From NCBI GenBank assembly GCA_945861535.1, contig CAMAUZ010000054.1, forward strand, positions 1 to 54,792: a stretch of 54,792 bases of DNA. The letters are read 5' to 3'. Both the position numbers and the translations under genes were made by a program. Positions 1-6,531 of the stretch are shown here, in pieces; position 1 is the first letter of the stretch; every line of letters begins with the position of its first letter. The notes under the pieces were generated by a model. It saw nothing but the letters and a program-made list of their open reading frames with translations, searched no databases and was not told where the DNA came from. Source of the stretch: Akkermansia muciniphila. GTDB lineage: Bacteria; Verrucomicrobiota; Verrucomicrobiia; Limisphaerales; BJHT01.

Positions 1-429
1 TTCGTCGTCGCCACCGCCAATGACGTCTCCCAGCTCCCGCCCGAGATGCTGCGCAAGGGCCGGTTCGATGAGCTGTTCTATGTGGACCTGCCCGATGACA
101 CCGAGCGGGAGGCGATCTGGCGTATCGTCATCCGCAAGCATCGCCGTGACCCCAACGACAATGATCTGAGGCAACTGAGCCGGATCACCGAAGGGTTGAC
201 GGGCGCAGAGATCGAAGCCGTTTACTTGGAAGCCATGTTCGCCGCGTTTGAGCGAGCCACGGAACCCACCGACCTCGACATCGCCGGGGCATTGAACGGT
301 TTTGTGCCGTTGTCGCGGTTGATGGCGGAGCAGATTGAGGGACTGAGGAAGTGGTCCTGTGGTCGTGCCCGTCCGGCCACCACTGCACTTCCAACTCCTG
401 AGCGAAAGCTCCGGAAGCTGGAGTTGTAG
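1..429 (+). CDS. AAA+ ATPase, C-terminal part (5' truncated by window edge)
   Basis: The frame is open from base 1, so the start lies outside the window; 142 codons remain. The visible part begins in the sensor-1 strand (VVATAND), followed by LPPEMLRKGRFDE with the arginine-finger-type arginine, and then the helical lid with the sensor-2-type ITEGLTGAEIEAVY. This is the pattern of classic AAA ATPases (FtsH/CDC48-like), which couple ATP hydrolysis to remodelling of proteins. The Walker A and B motifs and any membrane or substrate-binding domain are missing here, so the subfamily is open. The last 40 residues diverge from the usual lid. The gene converges with the eight-gene - strand cluster and ends in a likely terminator. 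Whether it belongs functionally to that cluster is unknown. The AAA assignment itself is secure. Confidence 0.85.
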   Translation, partial: FVVATANDVSQLPPEMLRKGRFDELFYVDLPDDTEREAIWRIVIRKHRRDPNDNDLRQLSRITEGLTGAEIEAVYLEAMFAAFERATEPTDLDIAGALNGFVPLSRLMAEQIEGLRKWSCGRARPATTALPTPERKLRKLEL

Positions 430-438
430 TGTCGGCGG

Positions 439-473
439 AAAGGAATCTGGCTGGTGCTGGGTTCCTTTTTTTA
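439..473 (+). terminator. Rho-independent terminator after the AAA+ gene
   Basis: AAAGGAA (439-445) pairs with TTCCTTT (462-468) around a 16-nt loop, and the 3' arm runs into a T tract. It lies 10 bp after the AAA+ stop codon. The rest of the 430-575 gap to the convergent gene shows no other feature. Confidence 0.6.
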
Positions 474-575
474 GCTGTTAGTCGTGGAAACCGCCAAACA
501 CTACGAAACACCGCTCACCTCCTATTCTCAGTTCGAGACGCGGGACTTAGTGCGGTATAATGTAACAACAAATGG

Positions 576-1796
576 CTACTGGTTTTTCTCGTTCCAAATC
601 ACTTTGATGGAATTAATGAAAGGCCCATCCGCCATTCTACTGCCATCCAAGAAACATCCGTTCAAAATGAACCCAGAACCGTTGGCTGGGACCAAAAATC
701 GCACCGCGACCCGTTGCTTGTATTGATTTCTCCAAACCGCTTCTACCCGGTAGTGAGTATATCTCTGTAGATCACTTGACGCCAGCCGGACAGCAGACCA
801 CTGCGCGGTGTTTGATGACACAACATCGAAGATTCTGCCAATAGTCACTTCCGCTCCCCAGCCATTCAAATAACCGTTCCTGACCTCTTTCCAGCCCATG
901 GATTGAATCGCTTGGTCGATCAGCTCCTCCTGTCGCGCAATAAATTCCGCACGTCTTCTTGCGTGCTCTTCGGCCACCGCTTTGGCACGCTCGGCCGCCT
1001 CCGCTGCTGCAACACGATCCCGATGATACGCGATCACCTTTGGCTCCCTCGCCAGCGCCTCCATATCAAAACTGATCCACGGAATTCTCGCGCTTAGTTT
1101 CCCGGTATCAGATCGGATGATGATTCCTTTCTCGTCTGCATTAAGTATGGTCCCAACTTGCTCGGTCAGGTCTTTCAATCGGAACGTCCGGCTCTCGTTC
1201 GCCGGCAAAGGTGGAAGCGCGGGGCTCCCGCCATTCACCTCAGTCTTTGAGGCCGTGGCGTCTGCGTTCGGTGCATTGGTTCCGGCAGATGATTGTGTTA
1301 CCTGATTACTCCCGGATGGTGCTGCATTGGTGGTGGAGACACGAGGACTCGCGCTGGCAGCCGGGGCGTGTTTGACGGGAACCTGGGTTTCACGAGCATT
1401 GTTTGAAAAGTGTATCGCTGCGAAAAGACCACCAGCCACCATCGCCAGGCAGGCAAACGCCATTCCATGGGCCGTGAGAATGCGCTCCCGAAGTGGAACT
1501 CGGGCTGGCCTGGCCGTCAGCAGGCCGTCATCGCTTGAAGGGGCCGGGGGGCGTTCAGCCTGTGACGGGCGACTTAGAATCAATGGGTTCTTAACAACCG
1601 CCTTGGTTTCTCCGACTCCTTGAAAAAACCGCCGGAGGCTAACCCAGTCATCGCCAAGTTTGATTTGCGAAAGCATTCCGAGCTGACCATTTTCCAACCG
1701 ACCTTCAATCTCCTCCACCGACAGCGGCCCTTCCACCCGGCCACGCCATCGGACGAGAAAGGATTCCCCTGCACGGTGCGAATGGCGGTTGTCCAT
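576..1796 (-). CDS. GYF_2-domain membrane protein, last gene of the GTPase/proton-channel cluster
   Basis: 406 aa. Residues about 12-60 form a GYF_2-like domain (FLVRWRGRVEGPLSVEEIE, then LENGQLGMLSQI), a fold often used as a peptide-binding adaptor in PVC-group membrane proteins. A proline-rich linker follows, then one transmembrane helix at about 110-130. Next come an Ala/Ser/Thr-rich stretch (135-200), a region resembling an SHD1-like SH3 fold (about 203-250), a charged alanine-rich helix (about 255-300) and a C-terminal domain I do not recognise. The GYF part should face the cytoplasm and the C-terminus the periplasm (inference). It is the most promoter-distal gene, 45 bp after the coiled-coil subunit. 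The LGMLxQI core recurs in the GYF_2 domain encoded at 5613-6473, so two cluster proteins probably share a type of partner. Function unknown; likely a scaffold. Confidence 0.8.
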   Translation of the reverse strand: MDNRHSHRAGESFLVRWRGRVEGPLSVEEIEGRLENGQLGMLSQIKLGDDWVSLRRFFQGVGETKAVVKNPLILSRPSQAERPPAPSSDDGLLTARPARVPLRERILTAHGMAFACLAMVAGGLFAAIHFSNNARETQVPVKHAPAASASPRVSTTNAAPSGSNQVTQSSAGTNAPNADATASKTEVNGGSPALPPLPANESRTFRLKDLTEQVGTILNADEKGIIIRSDTGKLSARIPWISFDMEALAREPKVIAYHRDRVAAAEAAERAKAVAEEHARRRAEFIARQEELIDQAIQSMGWKEVRNGYLNGWGAEVTIGRIFDVVSSNTAQWSAVRLASSDLQRYTHYRVEAVWRNQYKQRVAVRFLVPANGSGFILNGCFLDGSRMADGPFINSIKVIWNEKNQ

Positions 1797-1841
1797 GGTC
1801 GGTGAAATGTATCAGACGTTGGTTGGAGCGGAGCTTGCTTG

Positions 1842-2768
1842 CTATTGGGCAGATGGGCGAGAGCCTTCTGCACTAAAAATCACGACCTCATCCTGTTTAC
1901 GAGGCTCCCACCCATATTCCCGTTTGGCCGCTACGGTGAGTTGTTTGGCAATGTTGAAGGTTGCAAAGGAGTCTTCCCAAACAATGTAGGCCACATATTT
2001 CCCCGCCGGAATGCTCTGGACGATCCGACGAAGGGAAGAGGGACTCTTGCTTGGATCAAGACCCCGCCCCGCCAAGGGGGTGGGCAAAACGCTGTCACGG
2101 TTTTCTTTCCAAGAGATTGTAGCTGCATTCAAATCTCCGGACACAGTCCTCAAAGGATATAGTTGGCCATGCTTTACCAGAATCCAAAAAGCCTCATTAA
2201 CGGTCTCGCGTTCCTGCGGTAAGCGCAAAGCTTGGACTTGCGTGGCGACGATCTCCGCAAATTGCCGCTTGATGTCGATTTCTCGCTGGAGCATTTGCCT
2301 TTGGGCCCCTTCCACAGTTGCAAGGCTGTTTTCCAACTGGCTGCGCTGGAATTCGATCGACTTCTTTTCCGCCTCTAGCTGGCGCAATCGCTCGGCTGGA
2401 TCGGAACTTGGGGCGTTGGTTGCTTGCGCTTGACCGGCAATCGCCTGTTCGCGGAGGAGATCAAGCTGTCGTTGCAGGTGCTTGCGCTCGGAGACCATGT
2501 GCAAGCGTTCCTTTGCCGGGTTAGCGGCAATCTGGGCTTCTAGTTCGTCTTGCTGGCGTCGCAAATCGTCTTGCTCTGCTTCGACCTGGGCTATCCGCCT
2601 TTGGAGCATTGCACGGGAATCAACATTCGCATCCACCTCCGCCCCCTTTTCTTGTTTGGCCAAAAGTGTCACGAGCACAGCCAGTAATACGATGCCCCCA
2701 AAAAGGTTGCACATGGTATCCAGTAATAACTCGAGGCTGTCGGGTGGTTTGGTGTGGCGTAGGCTCAT
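1842..2768 (-). CDS. MotB/ExbD-like coiled-coil stator subunit (no protease)
   Basis: 308 aa. The N-terminus has one transmembrane helix (about 17-37, LLLDTMCNLFGGIVLLAVLV) with an aspartate, D17, at its cytoplasmic end. That is where ExbD, TolR and MotB carry the proton-carrying Asp. A long coiled coil follows (about 40-190, rich in E, Q, R and L), then a compact C-terminal domain (about 195-300) with a YVAYIVWED strand. The layout parallels residues 1-285 of the protein encoded just upstream, which then carries an extra protease. No OmpA-type peptidoglycan-binding domain is present, unlike true MotB. It is 9 bp from the upstream gene, so it should be cotranscribed with the channel gene at 4565-5500. 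The role as a PMF-sensing partner of that channel is inference from the Asp position and gene order. Confidence 0.75.
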   Translation of the reverse strand: MSLRHTKPPDSLELLLDTMCNLFGGIVLLAVLVTLLAKQEKGAEVDANVDSRAMLQRRIAQVEAEQDDLRRQQDELEAQIAANPAKERLHMVSERKHLQRQLDLLREQAIAGQAQATNAPSSDPAERLRQLEAEKKSIEFQRSQLENSLATVEGAQRQMLQREIDIKRQFAEIVATQVQALRLPQERETVNEAFWILVKHGQLYPLRTVSGDLNAATISWKENRDSVLPTPLAGRGLDPSKSPSSLRRIVQSIPAGKYVAYIVWEDSFATFNIAKQLTVAAKREYGWEPRKQDEVVIFSAEGSRPSAQ

Positions 2769-2777
2769 AACTCTTCC

Positions 2778-4568
2778 TTAAAATCCAAGGGCTTTGAGCA
2801 GGCGTCGCCACCACGACAGATTTTCTTTGGGCGGAGACGCCGGCCCGGCAGGAGTGTTAGGCGGAGACGGCGTTTCATTTACCGAAGGCTTTCCCGTCGG
2901 AGGCCCACCTCCCGGGGCATTGCCTCCGGGGCTTCCAACGTCAGGCGCTGGGGTTGGTGTAACGATGACCAAAACCGTCGCCCGCTCCAAATCGCCGACC
3001 ACATCCTCGAACTTGCGGTCTCTGGTTGTAGCCCCTTTTAGTTTGGCGACCGCATCGGGAACAGCTTCGAGGAGGGGCAGCAGGAGTCTTCCCTTCACGG
3101 CGTAATTCACATTCTGGGCGAGGCTGCCGGAGGTGGCTATGGCGGCTTTCTGATTTAGCGTGGCAACCACCACACCTATGACGTTGCCGCGCTCATCCAC
3201 CAGGGCTCCCCCAGAGTTGCCCGGTTGAATCGGCGCGCTGATCTGAAAATGCCGAGCATCATCCCGGACACCTGCCAACCCGCCAATCTCACCTTTGGCG
3301 AGCTTCGGAGAAAAGCCCTGCAAGTCGGGGTTCGGAAACCCAACCGTGGCCACAGTGGCCCCGAGCTTCACGTTGCGGCTCTCTCCGAGAGCCAGGGCTG
3401 GAAATTTCCCTTCGACCTTGAGCAAGGCCAGATCGTTCAGCTTATCCGCCTTCAACACCCTGGCGACCATCGTTCCGGCGGCGGTGCGGATGCGCACGTT
3501 TGCGCCCATTCCAGCAACGTGCTCGTTCGTGATAAGATAGCCGTCCTCGGTGATGAAAAATCCGGTGCCGGAGACTACAGAACTTGGATGTCTCGGCGAC
3601 GAGCCATCTGGAGCAGCTTTTGGCCGGGTCTCTGCGGGAAATCCCGAGTTACCCCCGCTAGTCTCAGGTGGGGTGGGAACCGGTGGCCCGCCACTCTCAT
3701 CAGGAGGCCGTCCAAAAGTGATCTTTTGGCCTTCTTCCACAGCGTCGTAGCCCGTCTGGAATCCCGCATCGCGGGCCAGTTCTCGCAACCTGCGAAACAA
3801 TTCAATTCCCGAAGGTCGGATGAGGAACACAATAAACTGCTGACTCTTGTTCAACCGTTTTAGATAACCGAGCCACTCTGCCGCTGCCGACGAGGACGGG
3901 TAACTCAACCGCGACTCCGGCTTGTCGAACCATTCGATCGTAATGCCACTGCCACCGACGACGATCAAAATGGGTTCACGTTGGTCAGTGGAAGGCTCAG
4001 GGATGAACCACAACTGTCCTTCTCTGGATCGAACGCGAAGCAGTTGAGATTGAGCGAGAGCAACCCGGCGTTCCATCTCCGCCAACTTGGCCCGTTCAGC
4101 GGAATCCCTGCGGATCATTTCATCATTCTTTTGGCGCAGGGAATCGATCTCTTCGCGGGTTTGGGTCAAACCAAGCCTTAAGTCCTGCTCCCGGATTTTG
4201 GCATTAGCTGCCGCTATCGCCTGCCTCGCATCCGCCATCTGCTGGCTCGCGGTTTCGATCTGTTGTTTCAAACCGGCTATGTCCAACTCCAACTTTGCTG
4301 CGGAGGGCGCGCTGTTTGCCGAGGCCTGCGACTCCCGAAGACGCCGCAAATCTTCCACGACCCGATTACGTTCGAGGAGCAAGGCATTGAGGCGCTCCTC
4401 CAGAGCGATTTCCTCCGGGCTGCCACGCCCGCTGGAAGTCGAAGCCTTTTCCAAGTCCGTCGCCAAAATCAGCACCACCAAAATCAGAATCCCGCTTACG
4501 GACGTGATGATGTCCTGAAAGGCGAAAAAACTAAGCTTGGGAGCACCCTCGCGGCGCAAACGGCTCAT
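2778..4568 (-). CDS. MotB/ExbD-like subunit fused to an HtrA-like trypsin protease
   Basis: 596 aa with four parts. (1) A transmembrane helix, about 19-37, starts with D19 in FQDIITSVSGILIL, like the proton-binding Asp of ExbD/MotB. (2) A coiled coil spans about 50-180. (3) An alpha/beta domain (about 185-286; FIVFLIRPSGIELFRR) matches the C-terminal domain layout of the neighbouring 308-aa protein. (4) After a Pro/Gly-rich linker, a chymotrypsin-fold S1C (HtrA/DegP-like) protease spans about 330-500. Its triad is complete: His350 (TNEHVAG), Asp379 (LNDLALL) and Ser452 (QPGNSGGAL). No PDZ domain follows; the tail is Pro/Gly-rich and ends in a short basic/hydrophobic segment. The protease should lie outside the cytoplasmic membrane. 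Its start overlaps the stop of the channel gene by 4 bp (ATGA), which implies translational coupling. Fusion of a stator-type subunit to a protease is unusual. Confidence 0.85.
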   Translation of the reverse strand: MSRLRREGAPKLSFFAFQDIITSVSGILILVVLILATDLEKASTSSGRGSPEEIALEERLNALLLERNRVVEDLRRLRESQASANSAPSAAKLELDIAGLKQQIETASQQMADARQAIAAANAKIREQDLRLGLTQTREEIDSLRQKNDEMIRRDSAERAKLAEMERRVALAQSQLLRVRSREGQLWFIPEPSTDQREPILIVVGGSGITIEWFDKPESRLSYPSSSAAAEWLGYLKRLNKSQQFIVFLIRPSGIELFRRLRELARDAGFQTGYDAVEEGQKITFGRPPDESGGPPVPTPPETSGGNSGFPAETRPKAAPDGSSPRHPSSVVSGTGFFITEDGYLITNEHVAGMGANVRIRTAAGTMVARVLKADKLNDLALLKVEGKFPALALGESRNVKLGATVATVGFPNPDLQGFSPKLAKGEIGGLAGVRDDARHFQISAPIQPGNSGGALVDERGNVIGVVVATLNQKAAIATSGSLAQNVNYAVKGRLLLPLLEAVPDAVAKLKGATTRDRKFEDVVGDLERATVLVIVTPTPAPDVGSPGGNAPGGGPPTGKPSVNETPSPPNTPAGPASPPKENLSWWRRLLKALGF

Positions 4569-5500
4569 GGCGACGTAGTGGGTTTACGGTCCAAAAGCCG
4601 CAGGCGGCTTACGACGTGGGAGTGGCAGTAATCGTTGCACGCATCAAGCAATGACATCTCCCTCCGCTGTTGAAAGGTGATCCAAAGCTGCAACACCAGC
4701 GCATAGATAAGCGCGATGAGGGTTGTCTCGAAGGCGGTGGACAGTCCGGAGGTGACACCCTGAAGACTTGATCGTATCTGAGAAAGGTCCCCCGCTGCTT
4801 GCAACGTCTTGGTAAACCCACCGATCGCCATACTGAGTCCTTGAACCGTTCCAATGAATCCCAACACGGGAATCGCCCAGACCATGCCATTCAAGAGGGT
4901 GTAACTGGAAGCGACCTGATTCTCATCGTTTTCCCCCTGTGATCGCAAGATGGTAGCCACATCCCCAATTTGCCCAATATTGCGGAGGTTTGCCAAGGCG
5001 TTCTCAATTCGGCTGAGGAGAATGAAATGCCGCGGATGATCGACCAATCCATTGATACGCTTCAGGACATCAGCAGCGGTCGCCTCATTCAACACGAACT
5101 CTGGGTCGTCAGGCATCGGCTGCAAATCCAACGCCCGACCTTGCAATTTGATTTTGGAATTCTTCAACAGTATAACGGCGGCACCCCAGCAGAAGAACAG
5201 GGTAGCCGGGATCATCGTGAACTGGTTGCCAGGCCGCAGAAACATCTCCGCGACAAATTGAACGGGGCCGAGAGGGCGCACGACAAATGCCATGAAAGCA
5301 TAGAGCATTCCTGCCAATAGAGTTCCCACGATAAACGCCAACAAATGGTTGACTCCGGTGTGATGCCCAGCTTTAAACCCGATGCGATTCTCGATGTCGG
5401 AGTGAGTCCAAGCGAGGATGTTAAGGTCACTTGTATCGGAATCCGAACTGCTTTGGATTTTGCTCGGCCTTTGCATATAGTTAATCTTTTGCCCAATCAT
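4565..5500 (-). CDS. MotA/TolQ/ExbB-family proton channel
   Basis: 311 aa. Transmembrane helices are at about 52-74, 94-112, 203-228 and 254-276. Helix 3 carries the family signature IPVLGFIGTVQGL (Pro210 region to Gly221), and helix 4 has the small/Thr-rich LSTAFETTLIALIYAL pattern that lines the proton path in TolQ and ExbB. The cytoplasmic loop between helices 2 and 3 is about 90 residues and helical. Family members form pentamers around two ExbD/MotB-type helices and convert the proton-motive force into movement. Two such partners are encoded immediately downstream, the first overlapping by 4 bp. Length fits the family. No tonB, tolB, pal or flagellar gene is nearby, so standard TonB, Tol-Pal or flagellar roles are unlikely. 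An alternative start eight codons in (5476) is possible. A strong hairpin lies just before the annotated start. Confidence 0.88.
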   Translation of the reverse strand: MIGQKINYMQRPSKIQSSSDSDTSDLNILAWTHSDIENRIGFKAGHHTGVNHLLAFIVGTLLAGMLYAFMAFVVRPLGPVQFVAEMFLRPGNQFTMIPATLFFCWGAAVILLKNSKIKLQGRALDLQPMPDDPEFVLNEATAADVLKRINGLVDHPRHFILLSRIENALANLRNIGQIGDVATILRSQGENDENQVASSYTLLNGMVWAIPVLGFIGTVQGLSMAIGGFTKTLQAAGDLSQIRSSLQGVTSGLSTAFETTLIALIYALVLQLWITFQQRREMSLLDACNDYCHSHVVSRLRLLDRKPTTSP

Positions 5501-5505
5501 TGGTT

Positions 5506-5526
5506 GGGTATGCCTTTGGCATACCC
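5506..5526 (-). promoter_or_regulatory. Perfect 9-bp hairpin directly before the proton-channel gene
   Basis: GGGTATGCC (5506-5514) and GGCATACCC (5518-5526) form a perfect stem with a 3-nt loop. It lies 5 bp upstream of the channel ATG (5498-5500) and within the 112-bp gap after the upstream gene. No T tract follows on the - strand, so it is unlikely to be a strong terminator. It could control ribosome access or be an RNA-processing site (inference). Confidence 0.45.
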
Positions 5527-5612
5527 CAAAATCGCACCCTGCCCCACCAGTTTGCGCATCGGTGGAGGCTATTGACCGAAGAATTACGCCCCCCGGCGCA
5601 TCGGGAAATCAT

Positions 5613-6473
5613 TTAACTAAAACGATTGCCATTCGCGTCCTGGGTAATTGATATCACTTCCATTAAGGTCCAAACAAACAAAATGACGAGTGGAAACACC
5701 ATCCATCCGGTGAAAATACATATCAGCAGTTGCGCAATACCTCTACCCGAATACCCGGCGTAAAAGTTGTGAATTCCAAAAAAACCGAGAAAGAGGCCGA
5801 GCAAAACATAGGCCGTCCTGCTTTTCTTCGAGCTGCTTGAATTTCCATTGCCTGAATCGGATAAGAAATTGCCGATTGGACTTCCGCACTTCATGCAAAT
5901 TGCCGCAGTGGCCAGAACTTGATTCCCGCATTGTCTGCAAAACACCAAGCCAGCCTGAGCAGGCACCTGTGCCGGAGCATGTGTCGATTCCATCGCACCC
6001 GCATTCTGTCTTGCACTTTCAGCCTCGGCCTCCTGCGCCTTTTTGGCCCGTTCAGTCGCTGCTTGCTCGACGAGGCGTTTCTGCCGGGCAATCTCACGAG
6101 CCTCGTTTTCTAATCGTTCCTTCTCCGAGCGCTCGTGATTAGCCAAGAATTCACGTAATGTTAGCCAGACGCCATTCCCTTCAATTTGAGCCAACATGCC
6201 GAGTTCACCGGATTCAACCTGTTCTAAAATTTGGGTAAAAGGCATTTCCTCGGTAGTTTTCCCCTTCCACTTGATACGATACCTGCCGGTTGGGTGTGTT
6301 TCCGGGTGCGGCTCGCCAGTGGAATTCTCGGGCACCGACTTAGTCTTCGGCATAGCCACCATATTTGCCCGTAGTTGGGGACGAAGTGGGGATGGCGGAG
6401 GAGGCGGAGGTGGTTTGGCCATAATATTCGGGCGATTCTTTTCCCTCACCCACCATATTGTTCCGAAGTCCAA
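5613..6473 (-). CDS. GYF_2 - zinc ribbon - TM2 domain membrane protein
   Basis: 286 aa as the longest frame; an ATG at codon 18 (6422, followed by a run of prolines) is an equally good start. Domains in order: proline-rich N-terminus; GYF_2-like domain (about 62-112; RYRIKWKGKTTEEMPFTQIL, LGMLAQI); charged coiled coil (113-160); a zinc ribbon with Cys179/Cys182 and Cys193/Cys196 (CRQCG, CMKCG); and a C-terminal TM2 domain (about 219-282) with two hydrophobic hairpin helices and the family core LGLFLGFFGIHNFYAG. TM2 proteins are small membrane proteins, often tied to adaptor domains in bacteria. Its place between the large one-TM proteins and the proton channel, and the GYF_2 domain shared with the 576-1796 product, suggest a membrane adaptor. 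The biochemical role is unknown. Confidence 0.85.
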   Translation of the reverse strand: MDFGTIWWVREKNRPNIMAKPPPPPPPSPLRPQLRANMVAMPKTKSVPENSTGEPHPETHPTGRYRIKWKGKTTEEMPFTQILEQVESGELGMLAQIEGNGVWLTLREFLANHERSEKERLENEAREIARQKRLVEQAATERAKKAQEAEAESARQNAGAMESTHAPAQVPAQAGLVFCRQCGNQVLATAAICMKCGSPIGNFLSDSGNGNSSSSKKSRTAYVLLGLFLGFFGIHNFYAGYSGRGIAQLLICIFTGWMVFPLVILFVWTLMEVISITQDANGNRFS

Positions 6474-6531
6474 TCGATGAAGTTCTGTGAATTGCGTTCG
6501 CGCCTGAAAGTTGGATTCATGGACTGGTGCC

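Noticed and set aside
4565-5500. Tol-Pal, TonB-ExbBD or flagellar motor operon
   Set aside because: No tolA, tolB, pal, tonB or flagellar gene nearby, and the partner subunits carry coiled coils and a protease instead.
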